Assembly (NCBI GenBank): GCA_033085395.1
Contig: JANQBS010000088.1
Coordinates: forward strand, 87,839-151,838
DNA: 64,000 bases
Reading direction: 5' to 3'
Source of the DNA: Xanthoparmelia taractica
Taxonomy: Eukaryota; Ascomycota; Lecanoromycetes; Lecanorales; Parmeliaceae
The translations under genes were made by a program, and so were the position numbers. The notes beneath the pieces were generated by a model, which had not been told where the DNA came from, made no database searches, and saw only the letters and a program-made list of their open reading frames with translations. The stretch's first letter is position 1. The number at the start of each line of letters is the position of its first letter. Below are positions 10,365 through 22,599 of the stretch, piece by piece.

Positions 10365-11556
10365 TGGTATGTGATGTGACTGTTCTGCCTTGGGATAATT
10401 GACTAGATGGAAACCTCGTGCTAATGTAGCGGGATGCATTAGATTGAAAGGGGAGAATTAGCCGGCGCGTCTTGCGGATGTGGTTGAATAGTTGAATATG
10501 GAGAACAGACATGATGGTCGCTGCCAGAATCCATATCTAGGCGTGTCGTTAAGCTGCTGATAGCCATGGCGCTGGAAGACGAGCTCCACCGTCATCAGCA
10601 AGGATTGAGGGAGGCGAGAGATGCAAAATTGGTCATACTGAGGCAGGGTCATAGGCGCTTATTCGAATTCGTAGACCACCGACAGTATGGCGAGTTGCGA
10701 GTTCAGTCCTTCCCAATGTTGGAATCTAGAGATTTTTGAAGGATAGCTGCCCGAGATTCTATGAAGATGCAGTTTTGACAGGATTAAAACGTGGAAAATA
10801 TCATGTCTTAGTGGTCTTGCTTACTAATCATTGGTAAGACTTCACTCCCTTTTGAGCTAGTAGATCTGTCTAGCTTACAGCCAGAATAGTGCCAAACTGT
10901 GGCGTCCGTTTTGAGCCGCCAGCCACTACAGCAGCCACAGCGGAACCTGCTTTCCAACTTCACGTCTACTACTAAATCAACTATCAAGTCTTTCTCATTC
11001 CCACAACATGTTCAATAGGAGCCATCGATAGCGCAAAAGCGCGCCCTCCTAGTGGCAATCACATCCCAGTGCTTCAACCACTCTCGCTTTGTCCTTGCAC
11101 GACGCTCCCAACTGCTATGGCGGAGATTTAGCCTCAGAGGATTGTGGTACTTTATTCATCAAAGCTTTACCGGTCATGCTCCAATAACAGGGATTGAGTC
11201 ACAGGAGATTCATTGAGCGGAAATACACGATCTTCAATACTGACACTGGGAGATGGTGAGAAAAGCACACGGGAGAGAATATCTACGGAATTGTATAGGC
11301 GGCTGGCAGTGCGATCTCGTTGCAAGCTCTTCCATGACGACCAATTCTTTACGATGCATACCGCAATCAAGGAAAGGTGATCAGATGTGTTGCAGAGGAA
11401 TGAAAATGAAGGAATAATCAAATCAGTGCCTCTCTGCGTTTTGCGCCAACTTTCCATCCACCTCCTATCTCTAGTCTGCGAACCCCGTCACGCGTCATGT
11501 ATTTCCTCCCAATTGTGTGTTATCTATTGTCTGCGATCCATCCGGACTGTCGCCCC
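10365..11556. other. Gene-free region
   Basis: About 1.2 kb. Short open frames on both strands lack domains or plausible start contexts. Nothing beyond ordinary intergenic sequence is seen. The last part should contain the 3' end of the minus-strand small-protein gene that begins at 11825. Confidence 0.4.
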
Positions 11557-11825
11557 TTATTTGGTATCGCTGTCTATCCTATTCTCCATATCCTCCAAAA
11601 AGTGCATCATCTGAGCGAATGATCGCGATGTCTTTGCTCCCACCACCGCTTGCTCATGGGTCTCAGGTTTACCGAGCCAAACATCCAGCTGACGTGTCTC
11701 TTTAGGAGCTCGGTGTGAAGGAGCATGTGCCGCGTGGCGCTCGGCATCTTCGGTATTACTTCAGAGCACAGTAGTTGTTAGCGAGAACGAAAAGGCCAGG
11801 CAAAATCAAGAGAGGCTCACGGCAT
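11557..11825 (-). CDS. Microexon-family small protein, member 1 (68 aa)
   Basis: Exon 1 is only ATGCC (11825-11821). The intron (11820-11759, 62 bp) starts GTGAGC, carries CGCTAACA as a branch-like site and ends TGAAG. Exon 2 (11758-11557) completes a 68-residue protein. The core is W29 followed by six residues, then H36-E-Q, VVGAKTSRSFAQ, and an amphipathic helix (LEDMENRI). Length and Trp position are identical to members 4 and 8. The donor GTGAGC departs from the GTNNGT seen in the other seven members but is a normal fungal donor. The family is not recognised. The repeated design across eight loci is the evidence that this is a real gene. Confidence 0.75.
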
Positions 11826-13300
11826 TGTCAACTTCTTCACAGTGGGAGTCTGGCAGCTAATGGCGGTGTGCGGGGTCGACAGGCTTCAGGCTGATCTCTG
11901 GCGTAGCTGATGGAATCGAGAGACCGGTGGCGCGAGATGGCCGAAGTGTTGCTCAACACTATACAAGAGATTCAGCTGAGAGAAATGATAGACATATGTC
12001 AACCTTGATGGGGAAGGAATGAACAAGGCTGAGTGCAAAGGAGCTGCATCTCTCATCCCACCTTTGGGGACCCGGAAATTTGGTATCTCAAATCTCGCAA
12101 TCAGTGGTCTATTGGTATTTCAACTGTTCAGAACACTCTAAATGGCCGTGCCTTATCAGTACGAGAGCTTGAGAAGTTGCACAGCGCAAAGAAGATCGGG
12201 CGTGCGACGACGCTAAGTAAAATCCGACTTGGACTCAGTCAGCCACAGCTCCTTACCTGCGTGATCTACGTTTCCAATCTACAAAATATCTTTCAATTGA
12301 CTCTACAGCTTCCGATGCAGCGCACGGATAAAGATATGGAATTGGCACGCCTCAGCTTGAGTGGTCATGCCAACTGGACAGTGATTACGCCGCATCTGTT
12401 TTCTCTGGATGTGCTAGAGCAATGAGCTCTTAGCCAATTAACCCCCAATTTTCTGCCACCTTATTGCTTTGTAATCGCTAGGCCCGCAGGCTTCTCCGGC
12501 ACAGACCGTCGACTCACTCACTGGCTCAGCTATAAATAAGATTAAACACATGATTTTATAGATTAAGGGATGGTGAAGCCCTAATCTAGCCGAATCTAGA
12601 AGCCTAGGGCCGAAATAGGGCTAGGTGGAGCACCCACGCGATTAACCGATCACCTACCTTCAAACTGCTCTAAGCTAGATCAGGGTTAGATTACACACTA
12701 TACGATTGCCAGTCCCACTCTGCTATGTGTCTTTGTCTTATCCGGAAAGGTGACACCTCTGGGCTCTCGACGCGCCAGTCTCCTTTTAAGTCAATTTGTT
12801 CAGCTCTTCAAAGACTGCAGACACATGCAAGCTGAGAGATTACCAATTCAGACAATTCTGTTACAAAACCTTAAAGCCCCGCACATACCTATTGATCGGC
12901 TTCGATACCCGACTACGACGTTGATTATTACAAGATCCATAATTAGCCTAAGACAGACATTTGCATCAGTCGCCTGTTCAACCCTCTTGTGACTTTTCTG
13001 CTCATTCCGGGCTTAAGCCATAAGCGATGTGATGGTGATGTGGTCCCTGTGGGTACTACCAATCTTCAAAGGTGTCGTACGATTCAAAGAAGCAATGTTT
13101 CTTCGATCAAGTAAGCCAGCCTTGCTTAATGACACCTCGACAATATCTAAAGATGGCGCAGTGAGTGAGTCGCTGATCCCATAACCTAAAACCTTCCTAT
13201 CACCGGATGGCTGGACTTTCTAGACCTGTTTTGCAGCTTAGATCTTGCGCTGAAACGAGCTGAACGATTCGAATAGAGAAATCTGAAGTATACGAGCTCA
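11826..13300. other. Gene-free region with a palindromic segment
   Basis: No gene is supported. A 130-codon frame at 12033-12425 lacks an ATG start and known motifs. Around 12560-12680 is an A/T-then-G/C patch with nested inverted words (CCCTAATCTAGCCGAATCTAGAAGCC and AGGGCTAGGTGG). It resembles the segment near 29070-29125 (GCCCTGATTTAGCCGAATCAGAG), so both may be relics of one small transposable element. Confidence 0.35.
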
Positions 13301-13314
13301 ACGATTAGTCTTGT

Positions 13315-14090
13315 CTTCACTCTAAGCACAAAGCGGACGCGGACCCTTCCCAGGCAACCAGGCAACCAGGCAACGCTATCTGTACCTTATTCGTATAACC
13401 TTCAATTCGCTCAAAAGGTGGCCGTTTAGGGTATGAACAGGGTTCATTGAGGTTGCTGACACTGCAAACTACTGCAAAGTCCACCCTACACTGATACCAA
13501 TCCAAATCAACAGATGGTCCAACACGGCTTATTATCTCACCGCCTAAGCATTAACCCAACCAGTCTTGCACACCCTGCAGGGCCAAAAAGAGCGCAAAAA
13601 TACGACCTCCCAGCGCCAAGATTTTTCGCACAAAGATTACGAATTCTTTTATTCATAGCTTGATGCGGTAGAACAGTGAGCGAATCCACAGCAAATTATT
13701 CGACGTCACAAGGTCTGTCCCATATATCTAGGATCTGCTGGTTGTTTTTTTGATGGCAAAATGTTGCTGTCGGAAGATCGTATTGAAAAGAAGTGCTCTT
13801 GTTGCCCTTTGAATATTATCAAGATCTCAAAGCAATGTACTGGAAGAAGGGTTATAAGTCTAATAATATAATAGGCCTAATCAGTTTTGCGTTACAAAAC
13901 AGCCTTGGGCGGCCGAAACACGTTGCTACGCGGGTGGGTGACACAAATCATCGCACAAATTGGTAAGGCTTAGTTGGAAATTGGTGTGTAACGACTACGG
14001 TCGCCGACATCGCTAGACGCCTGTGCTCCGGAGGCCGCCCCACTTTGGGGGTCCCGGTGATCAGCTTCCGCCCACCATCAAATCCCCAAT
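13315..14090. repeat. Degenerate dispersed repeat, copy A
   Basis: Shares ordered patches with 15320-15775: an ACAAAGCG.ACGCGG start with AGGCAACCAGGC, a CAAGATTT.TCGCACAAA patch with TATAGCTTGATG, TTGGGCGGCCGA, and the block from CCCCACTTTGGGG to GGTCCCGGTGATCAGCTTCC. Copy A contains extra bases before the last block (13930-14035). It holds a small tandem of AGGCAACC. It has no intact coding capacity and is a transposon or processed-gene relic of unknown type. Confidence 0.5.
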
Positions 14091-15319
14091 CAGTCCACGA
14101 AATCATCCACTAAATCTCCCTTTCGGATGTCAGATACTCTCGAATAGTATGCAAGCGTACTCAAATTTACAGCATAGCGACTCACGCTGAACTCTCTACA
14201 AATCTAGAAGACAGCATCCAAGCTGAGCCTACTAAACCAACTTTGTCTGGTTGCTGAACCCGAAAATGGTGGCGATGTGCACGGCCAATCATTTGTCCGG
14301 CATATGCAATGCAGTAAAAACGGTATTAATTGACACCCAGGTAGTTGCAGAGAGCGACAAGCCATGCTTCTTCTACTCACACAATGCAAGTAAGAGGTTT
14401 GATCGCATTCTCAATCATTGACACCTATATCCCTGTCGGCTTTAGCCTCTATCGCATCTCTGAGGCAGTAATTGCCCTCAGGCTGTTGACGTGTAGTCCC
14501 GATTCGTTGATCCATAAATTGCCCACTCTGCTTGCGATCTTTCATGTACAAACGATTTGCTCCAAGGATGATGTCGGAGCCGTCAAGCGGGAGTTATTCG
14601 CCACTAAGGGATGTTATCGATCTTAGCGGGAGTTATTTCGCTCGAGGCTCCACACTGGCGGGACTCGAAAACCCCAAAAATGCTTAGTCTTGGCTCTATC
14701 CCTACCCAAGCTGCCTGCATCAAGATGGAACATGGCAGAGCAAATCGCAGCGTTAAGGTAAGCTAGCCTACCGTCGGTGACGAGCAAGCCGCCCTTTGTG
14801 CTGCCGCTTAGACTTTCCAAGTCCAATATCTAGATACCCGCCAGCGTTGCCTGTGATATCTTGGCAACATTCAAAGATCGCGCAGGAAAACTAAGCTCAC
14901 TCCCGTCTGCGGCTCGCTACTATGGCTATTGAAGATCATCTTATTGCACGTCGTGTCCTATTATCCACTGTCACGTCCTGTCAACCGCACAATATTTGAA
15001 TTGGTACATGATGCAACGGTAAACGTCTCAATTGCGGCCCCACTCTAATATAGTACTCGCCTCACACATTTCTCTATCAATTCCCTAGGATATGACGTGA
15101 ATTTACCGATGTCACTATTCAAGCCGGTCGAGAGGCCGTATGTAGCACGCGTTCCCTGTCTACTACTCTCAAAGCACTGGCCCCTAGCCAGCCTAACTAT
15201 GATTTTTAACGGCACAATTTTGTTCAGTGGCTTGAGTTTTGTACTTTCGTACCGGACCTAGCTGGACCGATTCACGAGTAAACCGATGAATCGGACGGGT
15301 TGGATTTTCGCCCTAATGA

Positions 15320-15775
15320 CAAAGCGAACGCGGGCCCCGCCATGAGGCAACCAGGCGACAAGGATCTATGCAAATGGACCCTAATTTGCACAATTCATCA
15401 TCAAGACATTCTTGTGTGATATTCACAGGCTTAGTTCTAAGGTGCTGACACTATCGCGTCAAGATTTCCGCACAAAAATGATGAGATATCTTGCTTATAG
15501 CTTAATACAATTCAAATATGAGAGAGCTTATTGTGAATCCTCCGATTTCGCAAATTCTGTTCCACACTCAGCTAAAAACTTGCTACCCGCACTTTTAATC
15601 GAAAATTGGTTGCGATCGTTAGATAGCTTACGTAGAAATCCTTTATCCTCCCTCTGGTATCACGGAAAAGCGTTGGGCGGCCGAGGTATTATGTTGCTAT
15701 ACGGCTGTGTTCTAGATAGCGCCCCACTTTGGGGTCCCGGTGATCAGCTTCCACATACCATTAACTACCAAAAAA
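15320..15775. repeat. Degenerate dispersed repeat, copy B
   Basis: Second copy of the repeat at 13315-14090, in the same orientation and shortened between the GGGCGGCCGA word and the CCCCACTTTGGGG block. A 148-codon open frame (15412-15858, no ATG start) runs through it, but I recognise no domain in the translation. The pair could be two insertions of one element or a local segmental duplication. Confidence 0.5.
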
Positions 15776-16505
15776 TTTTCGTGACGCGGTACTGTTGTAT
15801 GGTCCGTTTGGCGTCCCGAAGGAAGATGACCAAGCTCCAAGAGGCTAGATACTTTTAACTATCCTCAAGCCTCGCTGAGAGCCATTGGCTGGTTTCTGTG
15901 CCAGATTTTGGGAAATCTTATAAAAGGCCACGCTAAATTCTCCCCAAGAATTTGAAACAGCTACCCAGTAACTGAGTACCAGGCTGAGCCCACTCAAATA
16001 CCTCCGAGTCCACGAAGCCATGCACTTCCGCCATGATTGCGACTCTTCTCACGATTCATTTTCCTCTCGCTTCAAGTAAGATGTCGAAAATGTCATTCGC
16101 CGCGTCAGGCAGGGTCCGTCAGACAGCTGATGTTGAATTTATAAATTGGTCCTTATTTCCGTCCATTAGGTATCGGTCTCTTTTTTCCACTCTGTTTTCC
16201 CAGGGACTCTCGCATCTCCATCGCCCACGGACTGACAAGCACGGCCTCGCAAGAAATGATACTCCCTGCTATGCGCTGTTCGGTAGCACTCTCGGCTTTA
16301 GAGGTTCTAACAGTCACCCATCTGTGACCTCACTACATGAGAAGGATTCTCTGCGAACCCAAACTCGGCTTAATATTGCCCAACCGCGCCAGCAATAACC
16401 ATATATCCAGCTCTGCCTTACCAGTATGTTTCACAGTTTTGCTGTCAACGTTAATGCCTGAATCCTATGCCCAGCTAATTATTCGACCACAGAGGCCACC
16501 CGCTG
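15776..16505. other. Upstream region of the zinc-finger gene
   Basis: No separate gene is supported. Open frames at 16033-16398 and 16337-16543 lack motifs. A candidate intron (donor GTATGT at 16424, acceptor CACAG near 16491) was tested as a 5' extension of the zinc-finger gene. It fails because the required frame upstream meets a TAA at 16371 with no ATG after it. Confidence 0.35.
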
Positions 16506-17633
16506 ATGGATTTCAGTCACGCAGATGGTGTGCTGGGCTCTGATACAGCCGAGGCCAGTTACGGAAACACGGTCGAAACTCCTGATGACTTGTGGTGGGA
16601 ATCCTTATTTAGTACAGCCCACTTCAATGCTATAGAGGATGAAGCACTTTCAGCACCTACAACAACGACATTCGGCTACACGCCTCCACTGTCCAATGGC
16701 ATTGATCACTCGCAGTCTCCGCACCCCTTAAGCACGCCTCCTTCTGCGAGAGCTAGAACTGGTTATCAAACGATCCAGTCACCAACAGACTCTCTTACCA
16801 CCTTCAACGCTCCACTTGCGCCTCATCTTAGTTGGTTAAGCGATCCATTTTCCTCTCCGACCTTTGATACTTCACTTCCTAGCGGCGCGCTCAGAGCTAT
16901 CGGTATAATACCGGCTGGCCACGAATCAGCGCCGGACAATACGACGCTACCGGACGGATTTCACGATATCAGAAGTGGTCTCGAACAGCAGCCCCAAGCG
17001 CAAATCCTAGCAGCTGAGGCCAAAAGCTACGATGCACAGCACGGAGACTTTCCGTTTGGCCTTGAGGAACAACCTTCACAGAGTAGCCCGATTCCCGTTA
17101 ACCGCGCGGAATATACGACTAGTGACAACCTAGCCAAACCTTACTTTCGCGCTGTTGAGGACCACCGACATACACAAGAATGGAATGGCACTTGTTGGGG
17201 TAGTACCGAGAAGACATCGGTAGAACAACCGTCGACTCCATCTCCAGTATGGCGGCATCAATATCAACTCAAGGTTCCTCCAGCCGACGACCCAACTTCT
17301 TCTCATGGTCCAGGACAACAAGGCTCGCCGCCGGGCCCTTCGTCTACCCTTTCAACGACCTCAACCACTATATCACTCCCGATTGACGATGACTGGAGTT
17401 GTGCCACCTGCGGGACTATATTTACGACCAAAGGCACGAAGAATCGTAACAGGAATAAGAAGCGTCACCGTTGCCCTGGTACTGGCCCGAAATATCCCTG
17501 CTCCATATGCCCCAAGTCGTTCAATCGTGGCGATTCCCGATTAGTTCATCTGAGGAGATGGCACCCTGAGATGCACACAAAACCACCGCGGGCACGAAAA
17601 GAGAAAGATCTTACCGAGGGAAGCATGAACTGA
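16506..17633 (+). CDS. C2H2 zinc-finger protein (375 aa)
   Basis: Single exon as modelled, from ATG 16506. The first 290 residues are Ser/Thr/Pro/Gln-rich and low in complexity, with an acidic stretch (IDDDW) just before the fingers. A degenerate first finger starts near residue 299 (CATCGTIF) and lacks a standard His pair, offering instead an H-x-C. The second, near residues 332-353, is a proper C2H2 finger (C-x2-C-x12-H-x4-H). A basic tail follows (KPPRARKEK). It is probably a nuclear DNA-binding regulator. It shares the design (long disordered N-terminus, two C-terminal fingers, basic tail) with the genes at 50244 and 56542. An upstream exon cannot be excluded. Confidence 0.65.
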   Translation: MDFSHADGVLGSDTAEASYGNTVETPDDLWWESLFSTAHFNAIEDEALSAPTTTTFGYTPPLSNGIDHSQSPHPLSTPPSARARTGYQTIQSPTDSLTTFNAPLAPHLSWLSDPFSSPTFDTSLPSGALRAIGIIPAGHESAPDNTTLPDGFHDIRSGLEQQPQAQILAAEAKSYDAQHGDFPFGLEEQPSQSSPIPVNRAEYTTSDNLAKPYFRAVEDHRHTQEWNGTCWGSTEKTSVEQPSTPSPVWRHQYQLKVPPADDPTSSHGPGQQGSPPGPSSTLSTTSTTISLPIDDDWSCATCGTIFTTKGTKNRNRNKKRHRCPGTGPKYPCSICPKSFNRGDSRLVHLRRWHPEMHTKPPRARKEKDLTEGSMN

Positions 17634-20600
17634 TGCCTCCATCTGTCAGGGGGTTTGTCTTTCAAAACTGCACAAGGCAGAACTGTCATTCTTTCCGCGT
17701 AAATTGCAATGGAGGCCACGCCTAAGGGATTATCAACAGCATTTGAAACGGTCTTTCCATATTAACGGCTGCGTTTCTTCTACTTTGACGGCCACATCTA
17801 GGAGCTTTATTGTTTATTCACTCGCGACTTTCATGCGCCATTACGTTGCTTTTGGTGTGAGGAGATGTGATTGGCAATAGTAAGGGGAACGACAGACATT
17901 TTTTTGGATGGCATGACGATGAGCATAGAATACCTCAAATGAGAAAACCCTAAATGCCAGACCAGCGTAATTTGAGCCTCGAGTATCGAGTCTTCTTTCT
18001 ATACTTAGGCTTAATGTGTTGGAATATCACGGTCGATCTAATAGAAGAGCCACTCAGCAAGCAAGAATTTTAGTGAGGGCTGGATAGCCTAGAATACCCA
18101 TTCTACCAAAGACCGGCCAACGAGGGTCTTCGGGAGTGAAGGACTCTCAAACGAGACGGACCCCCAACCGAAGGACCCCAAGCATGACGGAGCCTTCCCA
18201 ATGATTGACCGACCCCCAGAATGAGGGACCACGCAGTCCTATAAGACCAACTCTGACTCCTTGTGAATGCAAATCTACTTTCTTCCTTCCACAGTCCATC
18301 CTAGAAGGAGAACTACTAAGCCTTGCTGCACCAGCGCATCGTTTTGCAACCCCCTGTTCTCCACTTGAGTTCCATTAAACAAAATCGAGCACAGAAACTG
18401 GTCAACATAACCCTACTCACTGACCCACCTGCCGTCAGTCTTTCCCCACCCTCTTTCCTCGGCACTCAAACTACCAACCCGCCTATCTTATCTACTAACC
18501 AACAGAACAGCCCCGCTGCAAACCACCAATTCTATGCATCCCAGCGCTCAGGCTCGCAAATAAATACCTCAAGCCTCAGCGCCGTCACTCACAATTTCCC
18601 CCCCTTTCCTCCAAATCGTGCCCAACCTTAACCGATGCCAAAAACCATGGGCCGATAGAAGACTAGAAGCACCAACCTAAAAGCGAAGAACCTTGGACGC
18701 CGATGGGAGAAAGATCAGTGCGCTCCTTGGGCGGTCTTGGGAATTTTGTGTGATGGCATGGGGGGGTTGTTGAGGGTGATAAGAAGAGATGAAGGGGAGT
18801 GCGAGATGCGATATGCGAGATAGTTTTGGAGGGGAGGGAGGGAAAGGGGGGAGGTAAGGTATGAATGGCAAGAAGGGGACGGTAGCTTTATAAGTTGAGA
18901 GATCGATGTACGACTTCGCGTTGTTGTAATCCAGAACCGATACCCTTTTAGTCATGCTTTTCAGTCTGGATTGATTATCCGTCTTCCCCCTAGCAATGTT
19001 AATATTACACCTCCCTGCAGCGTGTAGCTTGAAAGTAAAGCGCGCATTACAATCTAGCTCTCGACGTCTGAGCTTTGAGAGTAACCTCTCCCCACATAAT
19101 TACGGGGGGGGGGGGGGGGAAATGCGCGGCTCGGCTATCTCGTGCTCCGAGTACCAGTTTCGTCAATGAAGTCCATGTTTCTACCCCTTGTTTCATGTTA
19201 TAGTTTTTGGAGATGCTTTCTCACGCGTATTTACTGCTATCGTACCCATGCGGTCAGACCTGGTTTCTCGTGTCTGATAGCTTAAGGCGTGCGAACTTGA
19301 AAGTTTCGTGATATATAATTCTGGTTTTGCGTCTTTGCTGCGTTAGAAAAGTGCGGCTGCCGTGATGAAAGCAAGTGTCCTGTCCTTCCCACAAAAATGT
19401 TGAGATATGAGGTTTATTAAGTGAAGCGTATGCTTTTTCAAGATTCTTTTGATTCTGTTGACAGATGGTAGGATACACGTAGTTGCCATCAACATAATTA
19501 CTGGAATTGGGCGGTTGTGAGGCTCTTGGCAAGCATTTTACCAAAAACAGCCTATGATCGATAGGTCTTGCTTTTATATTTATCCATAATAACAACAGTT
19601 ATCCATGGACAGAGAATACAGACCTTTGTAGTATTGTATCGCTCGTCGCATGGACGAACATTACTCAACAACATACACGCTTGCACGGATAAAATGCGTT
19701 GTCTATAGACAGACCATAAAACCCTCGCTATAACTCCGTCTGTTACAACCAATTCCGCTATGAGCAAGTGTCTGAGAAAGTGCGGCTACCATGAGATCTC
19801 ACGTCGATTTCCATGGAGCATTTGTATTGTCTCTAGACAAGGTGTGTTCTCCCTGGGGACGCCTATGTTATTAGTAGATATTTACCTCTGATACTGGTGA
19901 TACAGTCCCATGAGTGTCTCTCTTCCCCATGAATGGCTGTTGGATCCATGAATAGGACATTTTATCCATGTATGTTGCATCACCCCGGTGGATCAGGATA
20001 GCCATCGCCATCCCATTGCACCCACAGATATCCCGTGACACGCTTGGACCAACACTACATCTATGGAGACATATACCACGGTCGCCAGCACCGTTCGCAC
20101 ACCAATAAAGGCCGTCTGGGGCTGTAAAAATCACGCGTCTCAGTCCATTGTAACTGTCGAGATTGGAAGACTTAGTGTTCTACACGAATGTGCGTTTAAG
20201 GCGGAGGCTAAGTGTTTTATCGCTTGCCATGGTTGAACGATAATAAGAACCCAGCGTAACCATAGAACAAAGACCTTGAGACCAAGGTGGCTAAGAGACA
20301 GCGACGTGATAGATCAGGGCAATGGATGTCTAGGAAGGGCGATGCTTTGATCGATAATGTGGGCAGCAGCAAGCGGTGTATTAAGTGAGGAAGTAACTAG
20401 AATGATAGCAGAAGTAGTAGCACTGGGGTTCTCTCTCCATGACTGAGACGTTATGTCCATGAGAAGGTACACCCAATTGGTGGATATTTGCCCTGAGACG
20501 GGCATGAAATGACCATCGGAATGCTATCCGTCTAATCTATGGGGATGCAGAATCCACTAGGGCGATAGAACAAATATCAAGATATCCAAGAGGAATACGC

Positions 20601-22274
20601 AACATATGCAAGACATAAATCGCTAGCTCTACGCAACACGAGGAGGAGCCAGAACCACTAGCCATCGGTAAGCACTTCCTCCATATAGTTAGCACCTGGT
20701 TAGATATAAACTTTGACCGGGACGAAGCGGCACGCTGCGGAAAGACAGAGTCTCTGAGCGGAGGACTAGCTTAGGCGGATAAGGAGTGGAATAAGAAACC
20801 CCTGACGCTGACGGATGGCAGATCATACTTCTCCTAGCATGACTCCACAGTTACGGAATCCATGATGTCGCAGGCACTATTTTCGTTCGACATTCTTCGG
20901 CAAGGAAACCGTGTCGCATACTGCAAAGGGAAGGCTCCGTCAGCATGCGCCGATAAGAGAGATTATTGATGTTAAAGTACTTCGCCGGCTTCGGAGATCA
21001 TCCAAAACCGGTATCGATTGATGGAGCAACGAACGCAATCTCTCATCCACGACATTAGTCGTGTTAATTGACCAACGTTCCGATGACTAATCGAAAGCGG
21101 TGACCAGGATGAGAGTTTGCCCATCCAATCAAGTTATCGCTTGGTGGTATGAATGGCATACAAGCCAAGTGAAGCTGCACTTCGAGAGCTAGAGGTAAGA
21201 CATTAAACTGAGATCGAAACCTTGACGGACTGATACTTGATTGCTGACATCCGTGGGGAAGTCGTTGGCCGCCCAATCACGGAGAACCAGTAATCCACCG
21301 TATTTCCAATGTATAGTTCTAACCTTAATCGTGCTCTTATTTTAACTTCGCGGACGCCATAGAAGCCTTTGATGGATTGCATGGGCCCGTGATCCCCACG
21401 TGTCGTTATCCGTACCCCAGATACCCATGCGCAAGCGGATATTCACTAGTGCATTATGCGCGCTCGGATAGGATGTATTACCGAACGTGGTCCGAGCTTC
21501 CGCTAGCTTGCCTTAAAGAGCTCAAACCATGACGGATCTGGTCGGTGCATTAGCTTGAAGACCCATGATGAGTGAATTGCTGCATGTCAGCGTGAATTTC
21601 AATATTCCCGCCAACACGTACTAGACCTGCAACTGCATGGATTATGCACCGATCGCGATAGGTTTCAAGGGTATTACTCGGAGATTGGCTCATTACAACC
21701 CGAAAGCTATTGGGAGATATGCACCGGTAGCCTTTCCTGTAGTCGAAGTCGCACATCCGAGACTTCTGCATGTCTCACAACCACCTCAAAGACTTGGACG
21801 GCACCATTTTAGGTTCTGAGGTTTGCATTAGATCCTACTAGAGATGCACTGGTCACATCTCCATAGCGAGGACTTTTCAAGTGCTATCCTGCTGGATCTG
21901 CAATGTCCGGATCCTGTCCCGCCGCCTCGGGATTCGCGGAATGCCGAGGCAACAGGCAGTTAGCAACGACAACCTCATGAAAACGCATCAAATCTGGCGA
22001 ATCATTGGACGACAATGTTAGCGTCAGCTAGAGCGTTACCTCGGTGCGGGTCGAGCAAGGCGGTCTTATAAATGCTGCTCCCTGTCAAAGCCTGTGTCCA
22101 CCAAGCGTTCTTGAATCGAGGTTTAGGAACCTTAGCAATCCCTCGAATATATAACCGCCCTGAATCTCGGAAGAAAGTTGCAGCAAGGACACCAAAGCCT
22201 CAGCCCATACTCAGCGAGTAGAAGATCCAGGTTCGTTTCAGCAGTTGGCTGACCTTGTTGGTTAAGGTAAAACC
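17634..22274. other. Long gene-free region
   Basis: About 4.6 kb with no supported gene. It contains a degenerate GACC/GGAC-rich repetitive patch (about 18110-18240), a pyrimidine-rich stretch (18300-18630) and the purine-rich 18740-18860. A run of 16 G lies at 19104-19119. From about 19550 to 21500 many ATCCATG/CCATGG words and scattered short frames occur without any recognisable protein, so it is probably old decayed sequence. Confidence 0.4.
19104..19119 (+). repeat. Poly-G tract (16 G)
   Basis: An uninterrupted run of 16 G between TTAC and AAATGC. Long G runs are unstable and error-prone in sequencing, so the exact length may not be reliable. Confidence 0.8.
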
Positions 22275-22599
22275 ATGTCGTAAGTGGTCTTAAAAAAATT
22301 GCTTAGGTTACACTCACTGACCGACTTCTTTGTGTAGGACTCTTTCTGAGTTAGGAGAAAACCCCAAATTACCCAGCCCGCCGATTCCGCGACTCGAAAG
22401 TTGGAAGAGGGATTTTCAGACCCATGAGCAGGTCGTCATGGGACAATCGACTGAGAGATCGGTAGCGAAGATGAAAACCTTCCTCGACGATATTGAAGAG
22501 AAGATAGACGGACATCAAAAGATACAAGACCGGGCAACGGAAGAGAATAGATCAAGAGTGAGAACCAAACTCCTGTCAGATGGACAACACAGGAAGTGA
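22275..22599 (+). CDS. Microexon-family small protein, member 2 (88 aa)
   Basis: Exon 1 is ATGTC (22275-22279), the only member with Ser at position 2. The intron (22280-22337, 58 bp) starts with the consensus GTAAGT and ends TGTGTAG. Exon 2 (22338-22599) completes 88 residues. W24 is followed by six residues, then H31-E-Q, VVMGQSTERSVAK and the helix FLDDIEEKIDG. A longer charged tail (QDRATEENRSRV) follows. Spacing from W to HEQ matches the rest of the family exactly. Without splicing the ATG leads into a different frame with an early stop, so the intron is needed. Confidence 0.75.

Noticed and set aside
16424..16491. Candidate 5' intron for the zinc-finger gene at 16506
   Set aside because: Joining phase requires an upstream frame that contains a stop at 16371 and no later ATG.
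18323..18631. 102-codon plus-strand frame
   Set aside because: Ser/Pro/Asn-rich translation from a pyrimidine-rich stretch. It more likely reflects composition than a gene.
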